A stretch of 64,000 nucleotides of DNA from DASWZN01 sp963841635 (GTDB lineage: Bacteria > Acidobacteriota > Terriglobia > Bryobacterales > Bryobacteraceae), in NCBI GenBank assembly GCA_963841635.1, contig CAWJDO010000002.1, forward strand, positions 1,302,001 through 1,366,000. The letters are read 5' to 3'. Below, piece by piece: positions 35,031 through 42,590 of the stretch (position 1 is its first letter; every line of letters begins with the position of its first letter). Made by a program: the position numbers and the translations under genes. The notes beneath the pieces are model-generated. The model made no database searches. It saw nothing but the letters and a program-made list of their open reading frames with translations, and was not told the origin of the DNA.

Positions 35031-35946
35031 CGCGGAACTTCAGTTCCGCCCTTCGGAAGTACGTCTTCACCCGCGCCACATCCCGCAGAATTTGCGCCTT
35101 GAGCGCGGCGGCGTCTTCGAACCGGCGCTCCTCGCGCAGCCGCTTCAGGAATTCGACGCGGATGGCGCGCGGGCTGGCGTCTTCGAGCGGATCGAGCAGG
35201 AAGGTCTCAACGGTTACCGAGTCGCCCCCGAACGTCGGCCGTGTGCCGATGTTGGTGACCGAAATCCAGCGGTGCCCGGACGCGGCGTCGGTGGTGCGCG
35301 TGACGTAAACGCCGCGGGCGGGCATCACCTCCGCGGCCGGAGCCAGGTTCAGCGTCGGCACGGTCTGCTTGGAACCGATGCCCTGGCCGGAGACCACTTC
35401 GCCTTCGAGCGCGTAAGGCCGTGCCAGCAGCCGCCCCGCAAGCCCCACGCTGCCGGTCTCGATCAAGCGGCGCACCTCGCTCGATGAGACCACGCGGCCG
35501 CGCATGCGAACGGCTGGAACCGCCTCGACCAAAAAGTCGTAGCGCAGGCCCAGTTCCGCCAGCAGCCGCGTGTCGCCGGCGTGCTGGTGGCCGAAGCGGA
35601 AGTTGTCGCCCACCAGGACGGCCCGCGCCTCCAGGCGCTCCACCACGATCTCCCGCACGAACCGCTCGGGCGAGAAACCTGCCAGCTCGAGCGTGAACGG
35701 CAGGATCAGAACCTGTTCGATGCCTTCCTCCCGCATCAGGCGGGCGCGATCCTCGGGCGTCGTCAGCAGCCTCGGCGCGCGCTCGGGCGCCACAATGCGG
35801 GCCGGGTGAGGATCGAACGTGAGCACCGATGGCTTCCAGCCGCGCTCACGCGCCAGTTCTACCACGCGGCGCAGGATCTCGCGGTGCCCGGCATGCACGC
35901 CGTCGAAGTTGCCGATGGTGAGGGCCGTCGGGCCAAAATGCTCCAT
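35023..35946 (-). CDS. ribF: Bifunctional riboflavin kinase / FAD synthetase
   Basis: 307 residues, standard length. N-terminal FAD synthetase domain with GNFDGVHAGHREIL (nucleotidyltransferase G-x-F-D-G-x-H-x-G-H) and SSSEVRRLIETG; C-terminal riboflavin kinase domain with GQGIGSKQTVPTLNL and NIGTRPTFGG, with VETFLLD following. It converts riboflavin to FMN and FAD in the cytoplasm. It lies 2 bases after the stop of the MBL hydrolase gene in a minus-strand operon. Confidence 0.97.
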   Translation of the reverse strand: MEHFGPTALTIGNFDGVHAGHREILRRVVELARERGWKPSVLTFDPHPARIVAPERAPRLLTTPEDRARLMREEGIEQVLILPFTLELAGFSPERFVREIVVERLEARAVLVGDNFRFGHQHAGDTRLLAELGLRYDFLVEAVPAVRMRGRVVSSSEVRRLIETGSVGLAGRLLARPYALEGEVVSGQGIGSKQTVPTLNLAPAAEVMPARGVYVTRTTDAASGHRWISVTNIGTRPTFGGDSVTVETFLLDPLEDASPRAIRVEFLKRLREERRFEDAAALKAQILRDVARVKTYFRRAELKFRVG

Positions 35947-35948
35947 GC

Positions 35949-36740
35949 CTACGTGGCCTCCACCTGTATCTCGAGCCCGTCGTAGGCCAACCGGACGTTC
36001 AGCGGCAGCCTCCGCTCGGTCTCTTCGTGGCCCAGATCGTGACAGATGTGAGTCAGAAACGCGCGCCGGGGTTTCAGCGCCACCACGTATTCGAGAGCCC
36101 GCGCCACGGTGGTATGCGTGGGGTGCGGCTTGTAGCGCAGGGCGTCGAGGAACAGCACGTCGAGGCCACGCAGCGCCTCCATCGAGGCTTCAGGAATGAC
36201 GTTGTGATCGGTCAGGTAGGCGGCGGCGCCGAAGCGGTAGCCATAGATGTTCAGCCGCCCGTGCTTCAGCGGAATCGGACGGAACGGCAGGCCGAAAAGA
36301 TCGAAGGGTTCGCCATCGAGCAAGCGTGTCTCGAGGCGAGGTACCGAAGACTCGTGCGTCTCCTCCGCAAACACGTATTCGAATACCCGCCGCAGAGTCC
36401 CGATGGTTTCGGCAGAACCGTAGATCGGGATGCCGGACTTCTGGTGGTAGTTGAACGGCCGCACGTCGTCGAGCCCCATGATGTGGTCGGCGTGCGCGTG
36501 GGTGAACAGCACCGCGTCCAGCCGCTCGACGCCCGCGCGCAGAACCTGCGTACGAAAGTCCGGCGTGGTGTCGATGGCGACGTTCCGCCCGTTGTAACTG
36601 AGGAGCACAGAGGGACGCAGGCGCTTGTCCCTGGGGTCCGTGGAGCGGCACACGGCGCAGCGGCAGGCGATCGTGGGCACGCCGACACTGGTGCCCGATC
36701 CCAGGACGGTGATCCTGAGCGCGCCGGATTCAGGTGTCAC
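35949..36740 (-). CDS. Metallo-beta-lactamase-fold hydrolase (PhnP-like)
   Basis: 263 residues. Motifs: GSGTSVGVPTIACRC, IDTTPDFR, FTHAHADHIMGLDD (the HxHxDH zinc site), YLTDHN and LTHICHDL. Cysteines in CRCAVC may bind a structural zinc as in PhnP. PhnP acts on cyclic phosphodiesters, but this broader family also includes lipoate/queuosine-related hydrolases; the substrate is unclear. It overlaps the DUF1844 stop by 4 bases. Confidence 0.9.
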   Translation of the reverse strand: MTPESGALRITVLGSGTSVGVPTIACRCAVCRSTDPRDKRLRPSVLLSYNGRNVAIDTTPDFRTQVLRAGVERLDAVLFTHAHADHIMGLDDVRPFNYHQKSGIPIYGSAETIGTLRRVFEYVFAEETHESSVPRLETRLLDGEPFDLFGLPFRPIPLKHGRLNIYGYRFGAAAYLTDHNVIPEASMEALRGLDVLFLDALRYKPHPTHTTVARALEYVVALKPRRAFLTHICHDLGHEETERRLPLNVRLAYDGLEIQVEAT

Positions 36741-37096
36741 TTGCTCTTGACCCGGTCGGCCGCCTGCACGTAGCGGAAGCGCAGCTCCGTGAGCGAGTTT
36801 TCCAGGTACCGCTGCTCCTCGATCGCGAGGTTGCCGCGAGTCTTCCCGGCCAGGATTCCCAGCAAGTCGATGTAGTGCTGGGCCGCGGCGAGGTCTACCG
36901 GAGGCTTCTCCTCCTCGTCAAGCGGCAAAAGGCCGAGGTGCATCTCGGCCTGGAACCGCACGGAGAAGATCATCTCGCCGAAACTCGCGGGCGGCAACTC
37001 GCGCCGCTCGCCGCTAGGCGCTTCCGGCTGCGTTTCCTGCTGTGTGTCCTGCTGCGTTTCCTGCTGCTCGGTGTGGGGCGTCTCTTCACTCATCAA
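36737..37096 (-). CDS. DUF1844 protein
   Basis: 119 residues. A Gln/Glu/Thr-rich N-terminus (TEQQETQQDTQQETQ) precedes the DUF1844 core: LGLLPLDEEEKPPVDLAAAQHYIDLL and LEIL-like ILAGKTRGNL. The family is small, cytoplasmic and of unknown function. It is the first gene of the operon with the MBL hydrolase and RibF. Confidence 0.9.
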   Translation of the reverse strand: MMSEETPHTEQQETQQDTQQETQPEAPSGERRELPPASFGEMIFSVRFQAEMHLGLLPLDEEEKPPVDLAAAQHYIDLLGILAGKTRGNLAIEEQRYLENSLTELRFRYVQAADRVKSK

Positions 37097-37140
37097 TTCC
37101 TCATTTTAGCCGACCGGCAGGCGCGGGTCCGGGGCCGGGC

Positions 37141-37440
37141 CTAGGCCGCGCTTGCGCGCGGCACGACCTCGCGTTCGATCTGCTTCAGCCTCTCCTGCCT
37201 GGCCACATCCATGTCAAACTGCGTCTGGAGGTTCATCCAGTAACTTGGGGAGAAGCCGAAGTACCGCGCCAGACGGAGCGACGTGTCGGGCGTAACCGCC
37301 CGCTGTCCGTTTACGATTTGGGTCAGCCGATTAACCGGGACCTTCAGATCGCGCGCCAACTGGCTGACGCTCATCCCCAGGGGGACCAGCAGTTCTTCCT
37401 TCAACACCTCGCCCGGATGGACCGGGCGTAGGCTCGACAA
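37141..37440 (-). CDS. higA: HigA-type antitoxin without visible toxin partner
   Basis: 99 residues from a TTG start. The sequence MSSLRPVHPGEVLKEELL then MSVSQLARDLKVPVNRLTQI is the HigA/VapI XRE helix-turn-helix family, with the conserved YWMNLQTQFD C-terminal motif. The longer frame upstream (GTG at 37470 or beyond) is not HigA-like. HigB normally lies just upstream, but that place is occupied by the opposed permease remnant, so the toxin appears to have been lost. Confidence 0.82.
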   Translation of the reverse strand: MSSLRPVHPGEVLKEELLVPLGMSVSQLARDLKVPVNRLTQIVNGQRAVTPDTSLRLARYFGFSPSYWMNLQTQFDMDVARQERLKQIEREVVPRASAA

Positions 37441-37501
37441 GGAACTGCAATTCCATCCGGAGCAGTACACGGCCGATCTAATGTAGAATGGTCGCGATCC
37501 C

Positions 37502-37832
37502 CAAGAGGCGCGGCGACTGGCCCGGCTCGCGCTAGGCGGTTCGGAGCAGGTGAAGGAGCAGTGCCGCGACGCGCGAGGCACGCGCTGGCTGGAGTGGCAG
37601 GACCTCGGCTATGCGCTTCGCTCCCTGCGGCAGAGGCCAGGGTTTGCAGCAGTGGCCCTGGCGACGCTGGCCCTCGGTACCGGCGGCACTACCGTCATGT
37701 TCACCGTGACCAACGGCGTTCTGCTGAAGGCGCTGCCCTATCCGGAGCCTGACAGGCTGGTCACACTGCAAGGGCATGCCGGCCCTTCGCGCCAGCCGCG
37801 TGGACCCGGTGACGGCCTTGCGGCAAGAGTAG
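37502..37832 (+). pseudogene. Internally deleted MacB-like (ADOP) permease gene
   Basis: From 37502 the frame reads EARRLARLALGG..., then DLGYALRSLRQRPGFAAVAL and VLLKALPYPEPDRLV (to about 37758): the N-terminus of an acidobacterial duplicated permease. At 37779 another frame gives PALRASRVDPVTALRQE and a stop, the C-terminal end of the same family. So roughly 700 codons between the ends have been lost, with a frame change. No function is expected. An intact relative lies at 50341-52803. Confidence 0.8.
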
Positions 37833-37901
37833 ACGTGGCCCAGCGTGGCGATTGCGGCCTGACCGGACGTGATTTACAATAGCCTGCAAAAGGGGGCGAA
37901 C

Positions 37902-38372
37902 ATGTCTGCACTGACGGAAGCCTCGCTCACACCGTTGCTGGGAAAACACATTAGCGCGATCTGTCCCGTGGGTTACGCCGCCGATGCGGACAATCACTGC
38001 GCTCACTTTGTAAGTCACGTACTGGGCTATCAGTTCGGAGCCACCTGCCTGACAATGTCGAACGGCACCGGAACGCCCGCGTCCATCCGGGTGCAGGATC
38101 TCTTCGCGCATTGCCTTCAGGCGGGACAGTGGGATACGCGTCCGTTCCCGCTTGCCTGGGGCTTGGTCTTCATTACTAACGCCGGAAACGTGAACCTCCG
38201 GCAGAGGCGTTTGGACAACGTCCCCAAGAAGCACGTTGGCATTTACTTTAACTACGGACGGATCTACCACTACTCGAACACGCAGCACCAGGTTGTCTCG
38301 CAGACGCCGGAGGAGTTCAGTACGCACTACCCTGCGCCCAACAATGCGATGTTCTGGGGGGCCGCGCCGTGA
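37902..38372 (+). CDS. Putative cysteine amidase (NlpC/P60- or CHAP-like), possible toxin effector
   Basis: 156 residues, no signal peptide. A cysteine followed by His/Phe in a helix (NHCAHFVSHVLGY, Cys33) and later HVGIYFNYGRIYHYSN (His111, His123) resemble the Cys-His pattern of NlpC/P60 and CHAP peptidoglycan amidases. The ATG has AGGGGG 6 bases upstream. A lipoprotein gene overlaps its stop by 4 bases, as in amidase effector/immunity pairs (Tae/Tai). The family assignment is from motif and context only. Confidence 0.6.
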   Translation: MSALTEASLTPLLGKHISAICPVGYAADADNHCAHFVSHVLGYQFGATCLTMSNGTGTPASIRVQDLFAHCLQAGQWDTRPFPLAWGLVFITNAGNVNLRQRRLDNVPKKHVGIYFNYGRIYHYSNTQHQVVSQTPEEFSTHYPAPNNAMFWGAAP

Positions 38373-38800
38373 GAATCGCGCTGCTCGCTTGCGCCTGTTT
38401 CGCTTTGTCTGGTTGTGGCACCGCGGACCCGCCCGCCCGATCCATCAAGCTCCAGCACTCGCCGCCGACGGCAAAGGATGTGATCGACGTTGTGCTGGCG
38501 GTTTCTCAAACACCCCTGTCAGACTCGAGTTGTGCGGGGTTCGGCACCGAACCAACGGACAGGACCATCGGCCGGTATCTTGCAGGCTACCTCGCCGAGC
38601 TTTCGAGTCAGGATGCCCGGAACGCGGTCACCACGTCCATCGAGCCGCGCACGGAGGGTGGCCAGGCGGTCTATCGATGCCGGCTGATGATCCGCCATGC
38701 GCAGGGTGAGGACGTGTGGAGCTGGGGCGTTCAGTTTATGGCCCGGCAAAGCGACGGTCTGGTGTTGGTCAATTCACTCAGGTGCCTTGGCGCGGGATAG
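38369..38800 (+). CDS. Lipoprotein, candidate immunity partner
   Basis: 143 residues with a clear lipobox (FALSGC, Cys16) after MRIALLACACFA; the mature part has two further cysteines (at SSCAGF and RLMIRH/RCLGAG regions) that might form a disulfide. GTG start inside the stop of the preceding gene. A periplasmic lipoprotein directly coupled to a putative amidase is the expected immunity arrangement, but no immunity family was recognised. Confidence 0.65.
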   Translation: MRIALLACACFALSGCGTADPPARSIKLQHSPPTAKDVIDVVLAVSQTPLSDSSCAGFGTEPTDRTIGRYLAGYLAELSSQDARNAVTTSIEPRTEGGQAVYRCRLMIRHAQGEDVWSWGVQFMARQSDGLVLVNSLRCLGAG

Positions 38801-38825
38801 GGCGGTAGCCCGGTTGATCCGTTTC

Positions 38826-38860
38826 GTCCGCTCGCTTACGCGCGCGGTTCCGTGCTGGCG
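38826..38860 (+). repeat. Interspersed repeat family B, copy 4
   Basis: GTCCGCTCGCTTACGCGCGC GGTTCCGTGCTGGCG; a weaker partial unit (CGCCGCTCGCCAACGCG) follows near 38880. This fills most of the 124-base gap before the next gene. Confidence 0.65.
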
Positions 38861-38924
38861 GTTGTCGCGCACCCGGGCTCGCCGCTCGCCAACGCGCTAA
38901 AATCGGCCTGAAGGCGGCGACTCT

Positions 38925-39944
38925 GTGAACATCAGACATCTGTTGTGCCCGGTCTTTCTTTTCGGCGCGATCGCTTCGGCGGCCGGGCCCAGTTATCACG
39001 TCATCGAGAAGCTGCAACTGGGAGGCGAGGGAGGGTGGGACTACCTGACCGCGGACGGCGCCTCGCACCGGCTGTATGTTTCGCGTGGATCGCACGTGAT
39101 GGTGGTCGATCTCGAAACCGGCAAGGTCGCCGGCGACATCCCCGGCACGCTGGGCGTGCACGGGATCGCGCTCGCTCAGAAGCTGAACCGCGGATTCACC
39201 AGCAACGGGCGCACGGACAACGTCACCATCTTCGCGCTCGACACGCTCAAGCCCATCGGCGAGGTCAAGACCGGGAGGAACCCCGATTGCATCCTCTTCG
39301 ACCCGGCTTCCGGCCGTGTGTTCACCTTCAACGGCCGGAGCGGTGACGCCACCGCGTTTAGCGCAGGGACCGGTGTGGTGGATGGCACGATCCCGCTGGG
39401 CGGCAAGCCTGAGTTTGCGCGCAGCGACGAGGCCGGCAAGATCTACGTAAACATCGAAGACAAGAGCGAGGTGGTCGAGATCGACAGCCAGAAGCTCACC
39501 GTGCTGAGGCGGTTTCCGCTCGCGCCCTGCGAGGAGCCGTCCGGCATGGGGCTGGACACCAGGCATCATCGGGCCTTCAGTGGCTGCCACAACAAGATCA
39601 TGACGGTGCTCGACACGGTCTCCGGCAAGGTGATCGCCACGGTGCCGATCGGCGCGGGCGTGGATGGCAACGGCTTTGACGCGGGCAACGGGTTCGCATT
39701 CAGTTCCAATGGCGAGGGCACTCTGACGGTGGCGGGCGAGCCGTCCGCGGGCACGTTCGAGGTGGCCGAGACCGTAACGACCGAGCGCGGCGCCCGCACC
39801 ATGGCCATTGATACGGCAACGCACCGGATCTATCTGCCGACGGCCCGCTTCGGCCCGGCTCCGCCGGCGACCGAGGATCAGCCGCGTCCGCGCCCGGCCC
39901 TCATTGCGGACAGCTTCGTGATCCTCGTCGTGGGCACCAAGTGA
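38925..39944 (+). CDS. Secreted YVTN-type beta-propeller protein
   Basis: 339 residues with a signal peptide (LLCPVFLFGAIASAAG). Repeats such as RLYVSRGSHVMVVDLETGKVAG and RAFSGCHNKIMTVLDTVSGKVIATV are YVTN/NHL propeller blades. Such proteins are usually periplasmic or surface binding proteins. The start is GTG at 38925. Its stop overlaps the GTG of mazG (GTGA), so it is cotranslated with housekeeping mazG. Confidence 0.82.
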   Translation: MNIRHLLCPVFLFGAIASAAGPSYHVIEKLQLGGEGGWDYLTADGASHRLYVSRGSHVMVVDLETGKVAGDIPGTLGVHGIALAQKLNRGFTSNGRTDNVTIFALDTLKPIGEVKTGRNPDCILFDPASGRVFTFNGRSGDATAFSAGTGVVDGTIPLGGKPEFARSDEAGKIYVNIEDKSEVVEIDSQKLTVLRRFPLAPCEEPSGMGLDTRHHRAFSGCHNKIMTVLDTVSGKVIATVPIGAGVDGNGFDAGNGFAFSSNGEGTLTVAGEPSAGTFEVAETVTTERGARTMAIDTATHRIYLPTARFGPAPPATEDQPRPRPALIADSFVILVVGTK

Positions 39945-40723
39945 GCGAGGGCACGAAGTTCACCCGGCTGGTGGAGATCATGGCGCAGTTGCGCGCGCCT
40001 GGAGGCTGCCCGTGGGACCGCGAGCAGACGTTCGACAGCATCAAGCCATACCTGCTCGAGGAAACGTACGAGGTGCTCGACGCCATCGACGCGCGCGATT
40101 GGAGCGGCCTCAGGGAGGAACTCGGCGATCTGATGCTCCAGGCAGTCTTCTTCGCGGAAATGGCGGCCGAGGGCGGGCACTTCAAGATCGACGATTCGCT
40201 CGACGCGATCAACGAGAAGCTGGTGCGGCGCCATCCGCATGTGTTCGGCACGGGCACGGCCAGCACGCCGGAAGAAGTCAAAGTCCGCTGGGACAAAATC
40301 AAGGCGGAGGAAAAGAGCGGCGCCCCAACGGGGCTGCTCGAAGCGGTGTCGAGCTCGACACCGGCGCTGGTCGAGGCGCAGCAGTTGACTTCCCGAGCCG
40401 CGGGCGTGGGCTTCGACTGGCCCAACGCCGAACAAGTCCTCGAGAAGCTGGATGAAGAGCTGGGCGAACTGGCCGAGGCGAGAGCGGCAGGAGCGCCGCG
40501 CGAGCGCCTGGAAGACGAGGTCGGCGACCTGCTGTTCGTGATCGTCAACCTGGCGCGGTTCCTCAAGGTGGACCCCGAGCAGGCGCTGCGCCGCACCAAT
40601 CGCAAATTTCGCGAGCGGTTCGGCTACGTCGAGCGCAAACTGAAAGAGCAGGGCCGCACGCCCGCCGGCTCCACGCTCGAGGAGATGGACGCGCTGTGGG
40701 AGGAATCGAAACGCAGCCAGTGA
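39941..40723 (+). CDS. mazG: Nucleoside triphosphate pyrophosphohydrolase
   Basis: 260 residues, with two MazG domains. EETYEVLDAIDARDWSGLREELGD carries the EExxE...ExxD magnesium motif; the second domain has LEDEVGDLLFVIVNLARF. GCPWDREQT near the N-terminus is the family signature. It hydrolyses NTPs to NMP and pyrophosphate, cleaning non-canonical nucleotides. GTG start in the previous stop. Confidence 0.96.
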   Translation: MSEGTKFTRLVEIMAQLRAPGGCPWDREQTFDSIKPYLLEETYEVLDAIDARDWSGLREELGDLMLQAVFFAEMAAEGGHFKIDDSLDAINEKLVRRHPHVFGTGTASTPEEVKVRWDKIKAEEKSGAPTGLLEAVSSSTPALVEAQQLTSRAAGVGFDWPNAEQVLEKLDEELGELAEARAAGAPRERLEDEVGDLLFVIVNLARFLKVDPEQALRRTNRKFRERFGYVERKLKEQGRTPAGSTLEEMDALWEESKRSQ

Positions 40724-41517
40724 CCGGGATCGAAATCCGCGCGCTCGAGGAGCGTGCCGATCTGGACGCCGCCGTCGGCCTCCAAAACGAGACATGGGGC
40801 TATGCGCCGGGCGAGTCGGTTCCGCTGCAGATGTTCATCATCGCGGCCGGGACAGGCGGGCAGGTTTTTGGCGCCTTCGAGGCCGGGCGGATGGTGGGAT
40901 TCTGCCTCGCCTTCTCCGCCTTGAAGCCTGACGGCAGGCCGTACCTGTACAGCCACATGCTGGCCGTCCGGCCCGAGTGCCGCGACCGGCAGATCGGCCG
41001 CGCGCTCAAGATCGAGCAGCGCCGCGAGGCGCTGGCCCGCGGTATTGAGCTGGTCGAGTGGACCTTCGATCCGCTCGAACTCAAGAACGCTTACTTCAAT
41101 CTCGAGGTTCTGGGCGCGGTCGCGCGGCGCTACTTGCCGGATCATTGGGGCCCCACCAGTAGCCCGCTGCACGGCTCCGTGCCGACGGACCGGCTGGTGG
41201 CCGAGTGGTGGCTGCGGCGTCCGCTCCCTCGCGGTCGCGGCTTGGAACGGATAGGCCGCCCGCTCCCGGACGGTCGCGGCTCGGAACGGATAGGCCGCCC
41301 GCTCCCTGACGGTCGCGGCTCGGAACGGATAGATCGTGCGCTCCCTGACGGTCGCGGTTCGGTGGTTGAACGGATCACGGTGCCCGAGGAGATCGGCGAA
41401 GCGCGGCGCATGCAGGCAGCCGTACGCGCGCAATTTCTGGATTGCTTCGGCCGCGGCCTCACGGTGGTGGGCTTCGAGCGCGGAACATACCTGTTGGGAA
41501 AATGGCCTTCCGAATAG
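40720..41517 (+). CDS. COG3375-type GNAT acyltransferase with an in-frame repeat insertion
   Basis: 265 residues. The first ~165 are a GNAT fold of the COG3375 type (ETWGYAPGESVPLQMF, PYLYSHMLAVRPECRDRQIG, LVEWTFDPLELKNAYFNLE, TDRLVAEWWLRR). Then about 48 residues are encoded by tandem copies of repeat family B (RPLPDGRGSERIG repeated), before a normal-looking C-terminus (QFLDCFGRGLTVVGFERGTYL). In Geobacillus, a GNAT of this kind N-succinylates D-amino acids for the adjacent racemase. The GTG start overlaps the mazG stop, and its 3' end overlaps the racemase gene by 16 bases. Confidence 0.85.
   Translation: MTGIEIRALEERADLDAAVGLQNETWGYAPGESVPLQMFIIAAGTGGQVFGAFEAGRMVGFCLAFSALKPDGRPYLYSHMLAVRPECRDRQIGRALKIEQRREALARGIELVEWTFDPLELKNAYFNLEVLGAVARRYLPDHWGPTSSPLHGSVPTDRLVAEWWLRRPLPRGRGLERIGRPLPDGRGSERIGRPLPDGRGSERIDRALPDGRGSVVERITVPEEIGEARRMQAAVRAQFLDCFGRGLTVVGFERGTYLLGKWPSE
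41221..41365 (+). repeat. Repeat family B tandem array inside the acyltransferase gene
   Basis: Four copies with a 39-bp period, each like CCGCTCCCTGACGGTCGCGG followed by CTCGGAACGGATAG. The period is a multiple of three, so the reading frame is kept as 13-residue units (PLPDGRGSERIGR). The same sequence occurs singly between genes elsewhere. Confidence 0.9.
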
Positions 41518-42590
41518 ACCAAATCCGGCTGCACCAGATCGCGATGCCCCTGGTCCGTCCTTTCGAGACCAGCTTCGGGCGGACCGTCGAACGCCAGATC
41601 ATCCTGGTTGAAGCGATTGCCGACGGCGTCTCCGGATGGGGCGAAGTCACCGCCGGCGAGCACCCGTTCTACAACGAGGAGTGGACCGAATCGGCGTGGC
41701 TGATCCTCAAGCACTATGCCGGCCCCGCAGTGCTCCGGAGCGCGCCGCTGTTCAGTCGCATCCGCGGGCATCAAATGGCGTGCGGCGGTCTCGAAGCCGC
41801 GATGTGGGACCTCGAAGCACGCATGCTGGGCCGGCCGCTGTGGCAGCACGTGGGGGGCACGCGCACCGAGATTTCCTGCGGCGTCTCGATCGGCATCCAG
41901 GAATCCGTGCCGGCGCTGATCGAGACTATCGAGCGCGAGCTGGTCTGCGGCTATCAGCGCATCAAGATCAAAATCAAGCCCGGTTGGGACGTGGAAGTGG
42001 TGCGTGAGGTGCGGCACGCGTTGCCCAACATCCGCCTGATGGTGGACGCCAACTCGGCCTACACGCTCGCGGACGCCGATCGCCTGCGTGCGCTGGACGA
42101 TTTCTACCTCATGATGATCGAGCAGCCGCTGGCGCATGACGACATCATCGATCACGCCGCGCTCCAGGCGAAGCTCTCGACGCCTGTGTGTCTCGACGAA
42201 TCCATACGGACCGCGCACCACGCCGGGCAGGCCATCCGCCTGGGCGCCGCGCAGATCATCAACATCAAGCTCGGCCGTGTGGGCGGCTTCGCCGGAGCGC
42301 GCGCCGTTCACGATGTGGCGCTGGCCGCGGGCATTCCGGTGTGGTGCGGCGGCATGCTCGAATCGGGAGTGGGCCGGGCGCACAATATTGCGCTCTCGAC
42401 GCTCGCGGGCTTTATCCTGCCGGGCGATGTCTCGGCCAGCAGCCGCTACTGGGCGCGCGACGTGATCGTGCCGCCCATCGAGGTGACGCCACGCGGCACC
42501 ATCGCCGTTAGCGGCGAGCCCGGCTTCGGCTACGCGCTCGATCTCGACTATCTGCACGCCATCACGGTGCGCCAGGAGACACTCCGCTGA
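41502..42590 (+). CDS. menC: N-succinylamino acid racemase / o-succinylbenzoate synthase
   Basis: 362 residues of the enolase superfamily, OSBS/NSAR branch. Catalytic and metal residues visible: KIKIKPG (Lys157/Lys159), Asp182 (VDANSAY), Glu207 (IEQPL), Asp232 (LDESI) and Lys256 (NIKLGRVGG). Alone it could make o-succinylbenzoate for menaquinone, but the adjoining COG3375 acyltransferase points to N-succinylamino acid racemisation. No desuccinylase is in the window. The ATG at 41502 overlaps the acyltransferase end. Confidence 0.92.
   Translation: MAFRIDQIRLHQIAMPLVRPFETSFGRTVERQIILVEAIADGVSGWGEVTAGEHPFYNEEWTESAWLILKHYAGPAVLRSAPLFSRIRGHQMACGGLEAAMWDLEARMLGRPLWQHVGGTRTEISCGVSIGIQESVPALIETIERELVCGYQRIKIKIKPGWDVEVVREVRHALPNIRLMVDANSAYTLADADRLRALDDFYLMMIEQPLAHDDIIDHAALQAKLSTPVCLDESIRTAHHAGQAIRLGAAQIINIKLGRVGGFAGARAVHDVALAAGIPVWCGGMLESGVGRAHNIALSTLAGFILPGDVSASSRYWARDVIVPPIEVTPRGTIAVSGEPGFGYALDLDYLHAITVRQETLR

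Noticed and set aside
41221..41365. CRISPR-like or VNTR array independent of the acyltransferase
   Set aside because: The copies are translated in the acyltransferase frame, with normal GNAT sequence before and after.
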